A stretch of DNA of 64,000 nt from Natronomonas marina (GCF_024298905.1 NZ_CP101154.1:1488001-1552000); one strand, 5' to 3'. Positions 1 to 9,637 are shown, numbered from the stretch's first letter. Notes: generated by a model not told the origin, from the letters alone. Numbers and translations: made by a program.

Positions 1-309
1 TGACACCCTGACAACGCTGTCACTGCAGCCGCTCCAACCGCCCCAAAATATGACCGACGGGTCAGTCGCCGCGTCATGTGCGAATGTGTGTGAATACTGC
101 CAGTTAACTTTCAGGGCTGTATTCCGTCCAAGGGTGTCAACTTTAGAGGCCGCTATCGAGAGGAAATTACAGCATATTTGGATACGATATTTTTTGCCGT
201 TCCTGTTTTCGGCTTGTTCAATGTACAATCCGCAACTACTGTAGACCGGCAAATATCCCACCCTGCGGGACGGGAAGTCTCGACATTTTGTTGCACGGAG
301 GATGTCACC
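1..309. other. No gene recognised at left edge
   Basis: Short open frames occur on both strands, but none has a recognisable domain or a coding-like continuation. The DUF3368 gene on the minus strand ends at 310, so this stretch lies downstream of that toxin. Confidence 0.5.
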
Positions 310-822
310 TCAGTCCGCAAGTGTCTCGAGCTTGTGGATGATTTTGGTATAGACATCGGGCGCACAGTACCACCCCTCGTTGATCATGGCATCGATCACG
401 GTCCGTGCTTCGTCGACACCCATCGTGCCCTCGTTTACGAGTTTCAGAACGAGATACGCCGTTCCTCTCGTTGTGATGCCCTCGGCCGCCGCCACGTTCC
501 GGCCATACGTCTCATCCATCACGGCCGTCCCGTCGTGGGCGTCGGCACAGGCGAGGACGGCGGCATCGGCATCGCTGAGACTGTCGTTGGTCTGGAGTCG
601 GGACAAAAGCGGAGACATTCCAACGGACACGATGTCGAACCTATCGGTATCGACGCTTCGTTCGATGCGACGGGCGTCCGGATACCCTTCCTCACGGCCG
701 GTGGCAACGACCTCCTCGTAGACGCGCTCGGGAATCACACATGACGCCGCAAGATGCTCGACGAGCGTCAGTCGGTCGACTTTGGCGAGGTAGATGAGGG
801 GAGTAGCGTCAAAGACCCACAT
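310..822 (-). CDS. DUF3368 PIN-like toxin, copy 1
   Basis: A 170-residue PIN-like protein, probably the RNase toxin of a type II toxin-antitoxin pair. It starts MWVFDATPLIYLAK, with the first PIN acidic residue at Asp5. A central Glu lies in PERVYEEVV, and later acidic residues occur in LSDADAAVLACADA and VMDETYGR. This is the DUF3368 pattern. The ATG follows the antitoxin stop codon with no gap (TGA then ATG), so the two are probably translationally coupled. A close homologue of the same length lies at 48370-48882 with the same junction. No frame damage is visible. RNA cleavage is inferred from the family. Confidence 0.85.
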   Translation of the reverse strand: MWVFDATPLIYLAKVDRLTLVEHLAASCVIPERVYEEVVATGREEGYPDARRIERSVDTDRFDIVSVGMSPLLSRLQTNDSLSDADAAVLACADAHDGTAVMDETYGRNVAAAEGITTRGTAYLVLKLVNEGTMGVDEARTVIDAMINEGWYCAPDVYTKIIHKLETLAD

Positions 823-1113
823 TCACAGCGCCTCGAGATCCGAGTCGAGATGGTCATCATCCACCCAGGTGATATCGCGTTCCTTGGCGAGTTGTGCGAA
901 GTCCCAGACCGACATGCCAGCTAGCTCAGCCGCCTTGCTGAATGTGATGGTCCCTGCCGCCAGTTGATCGAGCGCGCGCTCGCGTCGCCACGCTTCGAGC
1001 CCTTCGGAGAGGAGCTTTCGAATGGCCGTACTCCGGTCGAGGTTTTCGTCTTCGAGATAGGCGTCGAGTTCAGCCTCTAATTCGTCGGGGACGCGTGCCG
1101 AGATCGTTCCCAT
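823..1113 (-). CDS. UPF0175 family antitoxin, copy 1
   Basis: A 96-residue antitoxin. I chose the ATG at 1113 (MGTISARVPDEL) over a longer frame because copy 2 starts at the same residue and a palindromic operator lies just upstream. Residues 1-40 look like a ribbon-helix-helix DNA-binding segment (STAIRKLLSEGLE). Residues 55-85 (TFSKAAELAGMSVWDFAQL) are the helix-turn-helix-like UPF0175 core. It would neutralise the DUF3368 toxin encoded immediately downstream and probably represses its own operon. Copy 2 at 48079-48369 differs at only a few positions. Confidence 0.85.
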   Translation of the reverse strand: MGTISARVPDELEAELDAYLEDENLDRSTAIRKLLSEGLEAWRRERALDQLAAGTITFSKAAELAGMSVWDFAQLAKERDITWVDDDHLDSDLEAL

Positions 1114-1123
1114 GGAGTTTACA

Positions 1124-1142
1124 TTGTATGCAACGCATACAA
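1124..1142. promoter_or_regulatory. Palindromic operator of TA copy 1
   Basis: The sequence TTGTATGCAACGCATACAA has perfect 8-bp arms around a 3-bp centre and ends 10 bp before the antitoxin ATG at 1113 (minus strand). A decayed version occupies the same place before TA copy 2. A related palindrome precedes the UPF0175-like gene at 35611-35967. The antitoxin dimer is the likely ligand (inference). Confidence 0.7.
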
Positions 1143-2012
1143 ATGCCTTGGCATCCAGCACCAATTTCCTGACAGCTGGCAAGGTCGAAATCGGCGGCTC
1201 CCGTCCGCAAGGATGCCCTGGATGTCTTCGGGCCGGCGAGGGGCGCCGAGCAATTGGGCGGGTCCGCACCCTGATCGGTGCACGAGCGGATGTCCTCGCC
1301 ACGGTACTGGAGAGGGACCGCACGTCGGAAGACGAACGTTCGCGGGCGGATCGTCAGGCACTCGCTGAGGATCGTTTGAGGGCGGGTTCAGCAGCCCGAT
1401 ATCCGTCTTGAAAGCCTTCATGCCGAGATATCGAACTCTGACGCTCGATTCCTCGAGGTAATACGGGCCATCGGTACGGGGAGTTCGAATAGCGTTCTTC
1501 CGATCAGTCCGTCTGTGTGGTCGTGCATAGCCAATACTGAAAACGGCTACAGTCGCCGAAAGGCCGGAGACACACCGTTATCGAAGTGTATCGACTGGCA
1601 TTTCCCACACGCCTCTATCGATATGTTTCAACCCAAATTTTCCTCAACCGCACGGTCTACACCCGTGAGAGCGGGGGTGAGCGGTCCGAATGTAACACTT
1701 CGAACACATCGATTGGGGGGAATGTGTGTTCTTACCGCTCATTCTTCTAGCCAAAGCAACACGGGTCGGGCTCGATACCGACGCTCAACCGTTGTATAGG
1801 GCGATACGGCTTCTCTTACCGAATGATGTGAGAAATCAGGTAGGCACGAGGATGGCTTTCCTGGCCCAGGTTAACCCCGGTGGACGGATTTATATTCGGA
1901 ATCCGACAGACAGGAGCGGTGGTACGGTTCGCCGCTCGGTCCATCGATCGGAGACGTTACTGGCCGTTGACACCGGTGACAGATCATGATCCCCATCTCG
2001 TTTCCCATGGCG
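1143..2012. other. Gene-free stretch before the glycan locus
   Basis: Open frames here lack recognisable domains and overlap one another on both strands. Nothing convincing is present. The region separates the TA module from the nucleotidyltransferase, whose 3' end is at 2013. Confidence 0.5.
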
Positions 2013-2981
2013 TTAGTCACCGTTTAATTTCGTATGGGCCCCTATAACAGCACCGGAAAGATCAAGTGATTCGATTTCTGTCATGTGGTCTACGATCGAC
2101 CGGCGGATCTCACTGTTGCGAATCGTCGCGTCCGGAAAAATAACCGAGTTCTCGACGGTCGTGTTCTCCAGTGTCGCGCCGGCCAGCACCTGGACGTTCT
2201 CGCCCAGTGTGGCGTTCTCGATGTCCGCGGTTGGGTGAACGAAGTTGGTTCCGTCGAGGTGCCACGCGATGGCGTCCAGATACGACTCCGGCGTTCCGAT
2301 GTCGAACCATGCCTCCTCGAAGGTAAACGCATGGACTGTGGCACGGTCCTGGAGCCACTGGAGGAACCAGCCCGGTTCGTCGGGATTGTTGTCGCCCGCA
2401 AGGTACTCGTCCAACAGCGGGAGCACCTCGCTCGGAAACCCGTAGCAGGCGATCGAGGCCAGCGTTGTCGACGGGTCGTCGGGTTTCTCCTGGAAGTCGA
2501 CGACTTCGTCGGCATCGTTCAATTCCACAAGGCCATACGATGTGGCTCGTTCGTACGATCCGACGTCGTAGGCAGCAAGTGTTGGTTCGCCGGCGTCCGC
2601 GAACGTGTCGATGAAATCCGCAAGGTCGAAGCTGATGAGGTTGTCGCCGGCGATGACGAGCGTATCGTCGGTCAATCCTTCCCGATCAATCAGTTGCGCG
2701 AGGGCCCCGACGACGCCGAACTTCTCGTCCTCAGCAGTCGTCTCTTCGACGGATAGCTGCGGTTTTTGATACGCCGAGTTTGCGATGTACGTCTCGAAGT
2801 CCGCCGCGAACTTCTCGTTCGTAGAGACGTATACGTCGTCGATACGTTCGTCGCGCTCGAGGGCATCGAACGTCGTCCCGATGACCGTCTGGTCGCCGAT
2901 CGGCAACAGCATCTTCGGCCGGTTGCGTGTGATCGGCCACAGCCGTGTGGCATACCCCCCAGCCAGGACGATGGCATCCAT
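2013..2981 (-). CDS. NDP-sugar synthase (sugar-1-phosphate nucleotidyltransferase)
   Basis: A 322-residue cytoplasmic enzyme that would couple a sugar 1-phosphate to a nucleotide. The signature GGYATRLWPITRNRPK (residues 8-23) is the nucleotidyltransferase G-G-x-x-x-R-L-x-P-x-T...P-K motif. VIAGDNL is the metal-binding region, and FQEKP is also typical. Residues from about 248 onward show short repeats (IENATLGENVQVLAGATLE) of a left-handed beta-helix. Substrate and nucleotide cannot be read from sequence. It is divergent from the GT2 gene at 3169, sharing an AT-rich promoter region of under 200 bp, and opens the glycan locus. Confidence 0.9.
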   Translation of the reverse strand: MDAIVLAGGYATRLWPITRNRPKMLLPIGDQTVIGTTFDALERDERIDDVYVSTNEKFAADFETYIANSAYQKPQLSVEETTAEDEKFGVVGALAQLIDREGLTDDTLVIAGDNLISFDLADFIDTFADAGEPTLAAYDVGSYERATSYGLVELNDADEVVDFQEKPDDPSTTLASIACYGFPSEVLPLLDEYLAGDNNPDEPGWFLQWLQDRATVHAFTFEEAWFDIGTPESYLDAIAWHLDGTNFVHPTADIENATLGENVQVLAGATLENTTVENSVIFPDATIRNSEIRRSIVDHMTEIESLDLSGAVIGAHTKLNGD

Positions 2982-3168
2982 TAATGGGGAGTTTAGAATA
3001 GAATGGCTTTATTATTTTGGCCGTCTTTGGTCGTTACGAACCGGTATATCATGAGTAAAAGAAGAAATTTTATCATGTATCTTCCCACTGTTAGGAACGT
3101 ACTAACCGAGATATGTACTGGTTGGGGGCAACTCGTTGGGGCAATTCGATGGAAGATTGGAACCACAC

Positions 3169-4431
3169 ATGAAACGTGATACTGCTGATGCCGAGAACGG
3201 GGATGCCATACAAGACGGGGGGACACAGGTTCGGGCTAAACCGGTAGCCGAATCTGCTGCAACGCCATCGTCGAGACCGATCGAAGACCTCCTCGTCAGT
3301 GCAGAGTCCGAGGTTAGGCCGACGTTGAGCGTCGTTATGCCGACGATGAACGAGGAGGAAGGCATCGAGACGTGTCTGGACTGGATCGAAGACGCCGTTC
3401 TCGAACTTGGCGTGCCGACCGAGATAATCGTCAGCGACAGCTCGACCGATCGGACACCTGACATCGCCCGCCAGCGGGGTGCTATCGTCGTCGAGCCGGA
3501 CGAGAAGGGGTACGGGTACGCCTACCGCTATGCGTTCGACCAGGCTCGTGGGGATTATATCGTGATGGGGGATGCGGACACGACGTACGACTTCTCCCAG
3601 ATTCCACGGCTACTCGAGCATCTGGAGGCCACCGGCGCCGACATGGTCATGGGCAGCCGGCTGGAAGGCGAAATCAAACCCGGTGCGATGCCGACCCTGC
3701 ATCAGTACATTGGAAACCCCTTGCTGACGAAGTTTTTGAACGCGTTCTACGATGCCGATGTCTCGGACGCCCACAGTGGCTTCCGGCTGTTCCGGCGCGA
3801 CGCACTCGACGAACTGGCGTTGCAGACAGATGGCATGGAGTTCGCCTCGGAGATGATTATGGCCGCTGGTGCGGAGGATTTACACATCGAGGAGGTGGCC
3901 ATCGTCTATCACGAGCGCGAAGGTGAAGAAACGCTAGAGAGCTTCCGGGATGGCTGGCGGCACGTCCGGTTCATGCTCGTTAACGCCCCCGCCTATCTGT
4001 TTTCGATTCCGGGGTTGCTGTTGGGGGCGTTCGGACTCCTTGTGATGTCCATTGCCGGGAGCGGTGTTACAGTTAGCGGTGTGAGCCTCGGGGTCAACTC
4101 GATGATCGCCGGCAGCTTGTTTACGATCGTCGGATATCAGATCGCTAGTCTCGGTGTATTCGCAGCCGTTGCCGGCGATCCGATACGCACGCCAACGGAC
4201 CCGATAACGCGGACGCTCGTCGAGAATGTCTCTTTGGAGTGGGGAGCGACGATCGGTCTGTTGGTTTTCGGCGTCGGGACCGTTGCAGCCGGTGGACTCG
4301 TATACCAGTGGGCTGCGAGTGGATTTATTCCGCTTGGTTTTACGACCAGCGCACTCGGCGCGTTTACTGCGATCGTCGTCGGGCTACAGACGATTTTCTC
4401 GTCGTTCTTCCTGAGCATGATTGCTGAGTAG
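3169..4431 (+). CDS. Membrane-anchored GT2 glycosyltransferase (polyprenol-phosphate type)
   Basis: A 420-residue protein that probably transfers a sugar to a polyprenyl phosphate at the cytoplasmic membrane. After a variable, charged N-terminus, the GT2 domain starts at LSVVMPTMNEEEGIE. It contains IVSDSSTDRTPDIA and the metal-binding GDADTTYDF, then GSRLEG and SGFRLFRRDAL, as in dolichol-phosphate mannose/glucose synthases. The last ~130 residues hold about four hydrophobic segments. I chose ATG 3169 over an upstream TTG at 3136, which adds an unsupported leader. The donor sugar is not predictable. Confidence 0.85.
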   Translation: MKRDTADAENGDAIQDGGTQVRAKPVAESAATPSSRPIEDLLVSAESEVRPTLSVVMPTMNEEEGIETCLDWIEDAVLELGVPTEIIVSDSSTDRTPDIARQRGAIVVEPDEKGYGYAYRYAFDQARGDYIVMGDADTTYDFSQIPRLLEHLEATGADMVMGSRLEGEIKPGAMPTLHQYIGNPLLTKFLNAFYDADVSDAHSGFRLFRRDALDELALQTDGMEFASEMIMAAGAEDLHIEEVAIVYHEREGEETLESFRDGWRHVRFMLVNAPAYLFSIPGLLLGAFGLLVMSIAGSGVTVSGVSLGVNSMIAGSLFTIVGYQIASLGVFAAVAGDPIRTPTDPITRTLVENVSLEWGATIGLLVFGVGTVAAGGLVYQWAASGFIPLGFTTSALGAFTAIVVGLQTIFSSFFLSMIAE

Positions 4432-4781
4432 CAATTCTGCAAGCGGAAGATCTTATCTCCGTCGGGTAGTGTAAGAATATTTGAATAGAAGGCAGGAGTT
4501 TCTCTTAAGCAGCCTGAATAAGTTCCTCAAACGGGTTCACGAGGATTCTCCCGAACGTCGCCCGACCCATCCAATCGGTGGGCATACTGTACGTGGCCCC
4601 CGTCCTATATACCTGAATAATTTGTCTCCTCCAGAGGACAAGTGAACCAATCCCTATAATTCTGATTAATTGACTATGGAGATAAATAAATGAGTGAAAT
4701 GCAACTGGGGTAAATTAGACCTGTCCGATTTAGGATATCAGGATAAGTTAGTACTTTAGGGGGGGCCATCCAACGTGCTCT
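4432..4781. other. AT-rich intergenic region
   Basis: No complete gene is visible. A short minus-strand open stretch around 4505-4590 (TYSMPTDWMGRATFG...) could be the tail of a lost gene, but I do not recognise it. The AT-rich part after 4600 probably holds the promoter for 4782. Confidence 0.4.
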
Positions 4782-5924
4782 ATGGACAAGCGGGCGGAGA
4801 ATCGAATACTTCTTACGTCGGATTATTTACCGCCGAGCGATGGCGGCGTTGAACAAGTAGTGCAGAAATTAGCGGTCCATCTCGTTGAGGAAGGTTTTAA
4901 AGTCGGCATTTTCACGTTAGACGACGGCACCCAAGATTTCGAGTTGCAAGATCACCCTGAAATATCATTCTACACAGCTTCGGCCTTTGATCTCACCGAA
5001 ACTATTGGGTTACAGAGTATGTTTTCGGTTTCTGCTCTGCGTGAGTTCAGAAGAGTTGTTCGAGAATTTCAGCCGGATGTTGTACACGCGCACAACCGAT
5101 TCTTCTATACCTCAGTACTCGGTGCGCTCTACTCAATCCGTGCAGATTACAAATTGGTGACTACGCTTCATCTCGGTGATATCGGAATGATCTCCGGCTT
5201 TGGTGGTGCCGCAGCGAAGACGTTCGAGCAGACGATAAGCCGGTTCGTGATCTCTCGGAGCGAACAAGTGATATGTGTCAGTGCTGCTGCCGAGCTGATT
5301 GCAAAATCGCTGAGGGCGAAGCGAACTGCGGTAGTTCGGAACGCAGTTGACGTTGACGAATTCTCACCGAATCCAACAAATGGGACGTCACTCTTGTATA
5401 TCGGCCGATTCGTACATAACAATGGAATCCAAGATCTACTCACCGCACTCCCAGCGATCTTAGACTCTCATCCGGATGCGGAGATTCATCTTGTCGGAAG
5501 TGGTCCCTTGGGAGAAGAAGTTCAGAAAACGATTCAATCCTCTGGTCTCTCTGATTCCGTGACGATCCACGATTACGTTGATGACATCTCTGAGATGTAT
5601 GATCGTGCAAGCGTGTTTTGTCGGCCGTCCTATTCCGAGGGACTACCCCTTACAATGCTTGAGGCGATGGCATCCGGTGTCCCACCTGTCGTTACGGCAA
5701 TCGCCGGCGTTCCCGAAGTGGTCACTGATCACGAAACAGGCGTTCTTCTGGAGCCGGGCAATCCAGACGGAGTGGCGCAGGCAGTTATTGAGCTGTTTGA
5801 CGACGACGAGTTACGAGCGAAACTTGCAACAAATGCCCGTGAATACATTACTGAAAACCTCACATGGGAGCAGCGGACGGAAAGAGTAATGAAGGTTTAC
5901 AGTAAGGTAGTCACTAATGACTAG
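4782..5924 (+). CDS. GT4 family glycosyltransferase
   Basis: A 380-residue GT-B enzyme of family 4. The N-terminal half has the acceptor-side glycine-rich loop (SDYLPPSDGGVEQVV) and VVHAHNRFFY. The C-terminal half has LLYIGRFVHNNGIQDLL, IHLVGSGPLGEEV and the donor-binding E-x7-E motif EGLPLTMLE near residue 290, followed by ASGVPPVVT. It probably adds a hexose to a lipid-linked glycan on the cytoplasmic face. It overlaps the next gene by 8 bp, so the two are one transcription unit. Confidence 0.9.
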   Translation: MDKRAENRILLTSDYLPPSDGGVEQVVQKLAVHLVEEGFKVGIFTLDDGTQDFELQDHPEISFYTASAFDLTETIGLQSMFSVSALREFRRVVREFQPDVVHAHNRFFYTSVLGALYSIRADYKLVTTLHLGDIGMISGFGGAAAKTFEQTISRFVISRSEQVICVSAAAELIAKSLRAKRTAVVRNAVDVDEFSPNPTNGTSLLYIGRFVHNNGIQDLLTALPAILDSHPDAEIHLVGSGPLGEEVQKTIQSSGLSDSVTIHDYVDDISEMYDRASVFCRPSYSEGLPLTMLEAMASGVPPVVTAIAGVPEVVTDHETGVLLEPGNPDGVAQAVIELFDDDELRAKLATNAREYITENLTWEQRTERVMKVYSKVVTND

Positions 5925-6972
5925 AAAGTATGAAGTCGGTTTGGTTGGTTGTGGGTCAATCGCTACGGAACGCCATATACCCGCCTTACAGGCGAACCCT
6001 CGTGTTTCACTTTCCACAGTTTATGATCATCATTGGCCTAATGCGGAGAAAGCTGCTGAGGATCACGACATTCTGAATGTATACGACGATTACGAATCAT
6101 TCCTCGCGTCGGATTTAGATTTAGTCACGATCAGTACACCGCCGTTTACCCATGCAGAATACACTGCGGGGGCCCTCGAAACTGGGACGAATGTCCTCTG
6201 TGAAAAACCGATGGCAGTTGAGTTGGAAGACGCAGAGAATATGATTTCCGCAGCTGAAGAGTCAAGCGGGGAACTTGGGATAGTTCATAATTTCCTCTAC
6301 TCACGTTCCGTGAGGAAGGCACGTCAACTGGTTCAGGATGGGGAGTTTGGGGATATTCGGTATGTGAAGGGCGTTCAGTTTAGCAGTCCACGGCGTGATC
6401 TGCCATCTTGGTACACTGATTTACCTGGAGGGCTGTTTTTCGATGAATCACCGCACCTCCTGTATCTGATTGAAGCGTTTATTGGTGGTCTTGATGTTGT
6501 AAATGCGACTGTTCAGGAGAGCGAGGGGAGTGGCCAACCTTTGGAATCGGTGACTGCTACATTCGAGGGAGTGGAGGAGAGGCAGGGGCAACTGTCAATG
6601 ATATTCGATGCACCCCTCTCCGAATGGTTCTTTGTTATTTGCGGAACAGAACGCCTCGCAGTTGTAGATATATTTAGGGATATTATCGTTCACGTTGGTC
6701 AAGAGAAGGGGCATTCGCCTCTAGAGGTGCTTCAAACCGCTATTTCTGGAATGGGACAGTTCGGAGCCGGGATTGTGAAATCGGGAGTACATATGCTTCA
6801 AGGGAATCTCTTCTTCGGGTTTGAGACGTTACTTGACCAGTATCTGAACTCGATAGAATCTTCGGCTTCTGCGCCAGTTACACCAGAACAGGGGTATAAG
6901 ATTCTGCAAGGTAGTCACTCTGTATTGGGTGAGATTGAATATAGTTACGCTGAGAACGAATTCAGTCGGTAG
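5917..6972 (+). CDS. Gfo/Idh/MocA family sugar oxidoreductase
   Basis: A 351-residue NAD(P)-dependent dehydrogenase. The Rossmann motif VGLVGCGSIATERHIPAL is at the N-terminus, followed by ISTPPFTHAEYT and the family-defining EKPMA near residue 96. The C-terminal half is the Gfo/Idh alpha/beta domain. In glycan loci, members commonly oxidise a sugar or nucleotide sugar, for instance at C3 or C6. The start ATG lies inside the preceding glycosyltransferase gene, indicating coupled translation and a shared pathway. The exact substrate is unknown. Confidence 0.85.
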   Translation: MTRKYEVGLVGCGSIATERHIPALQANPRVSLSTVYDHHWPNAEKAAEDHDILNVYDDYESFLASDLDLVTISTPPFTHAEYTAGALETGTNVLCEKPMAVELEDAENMISAAEESSGELGIVHNFLYSRSVRKARQLVQDGEFGDIRYVKGVQFSSPRRDLPSWYTDLPGGLFFDESPHLLYLIEAFIGGLDVVNATVQESEGSGQPLESVTATFEGVEERQGQLSMIFDAPLSEWFFVICGTERLAVVDIFRDIIVHVGQEKGHSPLEVLQTAISGMGQFGAGIVKSGVHMLQGNLFFGFETLLDQYLNSIESSASAPVTPEQGYKILQGSHSVLGEIEYSYAENEFSR

Positions 6973-7262
6973 TGTTCAGATGACCGAATTCTATACCTGA
7001 TAACGTGATATCTCAGACATGACATCCTTAGTCGAGTAGTTCATAATGGACTGGCAATTCTCAATTAGATTAAGTAAATACACAGACTGAAGCTATATAG
7101 AAATTGTTTTACAAACCAAAAATAACTTGACATTCCCGCAACTCGTTGGGTGTTGGCAGAGTGTTCGCCTATGAGCTGGGGGTTTTACACTAATATTACA
7201 AACTCCTCAGTGATCGGAAGCTACTGGCGAGATCCTAAACTAATTGGTTCCACTAGCCGAAT

Positions 7263-8354
7263 TTATTCAACTAAATTATGGTATAGTTCAGAATGCTTAT
7301 TAGCTATGTGTGAAAATGAGTTTTTATTCGCATATTCATTAATGGCTGCGGAGAGATTCTTTCTTTTCTGTGCATCTTTTAATATAGATTTGACAGTTGA
7401 CTTTATGTCCTCCAAATCATTCACATCAAATATTTCTACACAACTGTATCTTTCTTTCAGTTTCTTGAAATATTTCTGGTTGCTTGCAGCAACTGGAACA
7501 CTATGGGATGCGCATTTATTTAGTACTCCACTTTGATTTACTTGATTCAGGACACCTTGCTGCTCAGTCCCTGTATAAGGTAGGAGTACAAGATCAGCAG
7601 CACGAAAAGATAAATGGAATTGATCTTGTTCCAAAAATCCAGTAATATATAAGTTTTGGGGTGAATTCTCTTTAATTTTGTCGCAGTATTGTTGGTGCTT
7701 TTCTGGAGAACCCCCAGCCAAGAGAAACTCGTATTCGTCAAGTTCAGACGCAAGGTCTCGCATGATGTGGCTTCCTTTGCGTGGAACTACGTACCCGGGT
7801 TCCACAATCAGAGTTTGCTCAGCACTATAACCAAATTGTTTTTTCGCCTCTATTTCTGATGTTTTCGGTACATCCAAGTTTGCTCCGTGAGAAAGCACGG
7901 AGTAACTAACACTGTGATTGGCAAACCTTTCTTCAGCAGTGTCAGAAAGAAATATAATATGGTCGGAGCTTTTTGCTATTAGTTTATTTATTAAATATAT
8001 ATAAACGGACTTAATCCAATAATCCCCGACTAAATCTGGATTCAATACTTCATGTAATGTAATCACCACCTTCTTCTTATATATTTTAGATAAGATGTAG
8101 ACCAGGGGGAAAAACAGCCAAGAGATTATACTAAATGGACCGAATAATGCATATTCATGTTGGATATGAATAACTTCACTATCACTTCGAAAAGAATAGG
8201 TTACACTTAAAATATATTTCAAAATATTCATTCCCCCATTTGGGAATGTGGATAGATTTATTTCCACACTATCCCCAAATTTAGACGCCAAGTCGTGGGT
8301 GTATGATCCAATTCCACCTGTTCTTTCATCTGGCCCCATTATAGTTACCTTCAT
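7263..8354 (-). CDS. GT4 family glycosyltransferase, AT-rich
   Basis: A 363-residue GT-B glycosyltransferase. The N-terminus MKVTIMGPDERTGGIGSYTHDLA has the glycine loop of GT4. VIHIQHEYALFGPF and the hydrophobic LFFPLVYILS follow. The C-terminal half has LIVEPGYVVPRKGSH and VLLPYTGTEQQGVLNQ. The usual E-x7-E near the donor site is not clean here (QSGVLNKCA), so this is a divergent member. Its ATG overlaps the stop of the upstream sulfatase-fold gene by one base (TAATG), implying coupled translation. Base composition is far more AT-rich than the rml genes, suggesting transfer. Confidence 0.8.
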   Translation of the reverse strand: MKVTIMGPDERTGGIGSYTHDLASKFGDSVEINLSTFPNGGMNILKYILSVTYSFRSDSEVIHIQHEYALFGPFSIISWLFFPLVYILSKIYKKKVVITLHEVLNPDLVGDYWIKSVYIYLINKLIAKSSDHIIFLSDTAEERFANHSVSYSVLSHGANLDVPKTSEIEAKKQFGYSAEQTLIVEPGYVVPRKGSHIMRDLASELDEYEFLLAGGSPEKHQQYCDKIKENSPQNLYITGFLEQDQFHLSFRAADLVLLPYTGTEQQGVLNQVNQSGVLNKCASHSVPVAASNQKYFKKLKERYSCVEIFDVNDLEDIKSTVKSILKDAQKRKNLSAAINEYANKNSFSHIANKHSELYHNLVE

Positions 8355-9637
8355 TATAACTCTCCGGATCTCTGTGCGCAGACATCCCTTATATCTAGAA
8401 TTTCTTCCTCATGGGCAGCTCTTTTCTGCAGCTTTTTATCTATTATTTCCATTAGTGGTGAATCTTTAACTGGTTCTTGAGATTCAATGCCTTTTTCGTT
8501 CAGCTCATACAATGTTGATACCCAATCTCCCTCTTGTCCCTGCTTAACTAAGTGCCCCTTCCAACCGTTCATTTTGATGGATAATAGATTTCGATCTCGT
8601 ACACCATCATATGCGGATGAGAGAGCTAATTCTGCTCCTGAATACGTGGTAGAACCAGTTTCAGCAATCTCCACGAGAACCTTCGGCAGATCTGTAAGTG
8701 GCACTGGTTTTTCTATAGTCTCAGACCGGTCGATATCACCCCCGATAGCAAATGGGACATGGATGTTTTCTTCAAATAATGATGGATAAAAATGCCCATA
8801 CATTCCACGCTCACCAATGGCCTCTCCATGATCTGCGGAGATTATTAAAATTGTATTTTCCATATCAAGACGATCTCGTAATTCACCTACCAGCTTATCA
8901 GCGAACCGGATTGAATCATCGTAAATATTTCTTATACCCTCCTGATCTCGTTCGGAGATTTCGATATCGAATTGATCTAAGAGTTTATTACACCGCCAAT
9001 TGTAATAATACGTTGAAAAAGAATTCGACCATTTTCGATGTTGTCTAGGTGTGATATAGGGAAAGTGAGTATCAAGGGAAAACCCCCACATGAAATACGG
9101 GGAATCTTGCTTGTTTGCCCACTCTACCATATCATCTACATAAGTATCCCAGGTGCGAAAGGCTTCTTCTTTTCTGATAAGATTCCGAATATTTCGTAGT
9201 GAGGTGGATATCTTGGAATCGTTCAAGTGTTTCTGGAAAACCTTTTGATAAGTGCCAGAATCAAATAGGAAATCTTCAAAATCATCGAATCCTTTGTCAA
9301 ACCCATAATACCTTGAGGCATATGCATTCGGACAAAACGCACCAGTTGAATAGCCCTGTTCCGAGAGCCTTGAAGCTATTGTCCCATAACGTTCCAAATG
9401 ATATTTGGATTGGTTTGGATTGGAGACTTTTCCGCGAGTAACAAGCGGTTCTCCAGTAAATATACCGGCCATAGAGGGGTTAGTTCGTGAGGCAGGAGAA
9501 ACAGCATTTGTGAACGAAATTCCATTATTGGCAAGATCGTCTATATTAGGCGTAGTATTTCGGTCATAGCCGACATATCCGCAATGATCAGCACGAAGAC
9601 TATCAAATGTTATGAATACGAGGTTTGGCTTTGTCAT
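8354..9637 (-). CDS. Alkaline-phosphatase/sulfatase-fold enzyme with Thr nucleophile
   Basis: A 427-residue cytoplasmic-looking enzyme with no signal peptide. Metal-binding FDSLRADHCGY lies near the N-terminus. NIDDLANNGISFTNAV is followed by RTNPSMAGIFTG, which aligns with the sulfatase C-x-P-S-R-x4-T-G motif but has Thr for the modifiable Cys and Met for the Arg. ISADHGEAIGERG supplies further metal ligands, with H in MYGHF. Thr at this site is usual in phosphatases and phosphoethanolamine-type transferases, so substrate class is open. I chose MTKPNLVF at 9637 because the longer frame adds an unrelated leader. Unlike many sulfatases it ends without an RL..LGY tail. Confidence 0.75.
   Translation of the reverse strand: MTKPNLVFITFDSLRADHCGYVGYDRNTTPNIDDLANNGISFTNAVSPASRTNPSMAGIFTGEPLVTRGKVSNPNQSKYHLERYGTIASRLSEQGYSTGAFCPNAYASRYYGFDKGFDDFEDFLFDSGTYQKVFQKHLNDSKISTSLRNIRNLIRKEEAFRTWDTYVDDMVEWANKQDSPYFMWGFSLDTHFPYITPRQHRKWSNSFSTYYYNWRCNKLLDQFDIEISERDQEGIRNIYDDSIRFADKLVGELRDRLDMENTILIISADHGEAIGERGMYGHFYPSLFEENIHVPFAIGGDIDRSETIEKPVPLTDLPKVLVEIAETGSTTYSGAELALSSAYDGVRDRNLLSIKMNGWKGHLVKQGQEGDWVSTLYELNEKGIESQEPVKDSPLMEIIDKKLQKRAAHEEEILDIRDVCAQRSGEL

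Noticed and set aside
1726-1989. Small plus-strand frame before the glycan locus
   Set aside because: No domain, no neighbours in operon spacing and a non-acidic composition. Kept only as gene-free region.
7263-9637. Classical sulfation system (sulfatase plus sulfotransferase)
   Set aside because: No sulfotransferase, PAPS synthesis gene or formylglycine-type Cys was found, so I do not call the locus a sulfated-glycan system.
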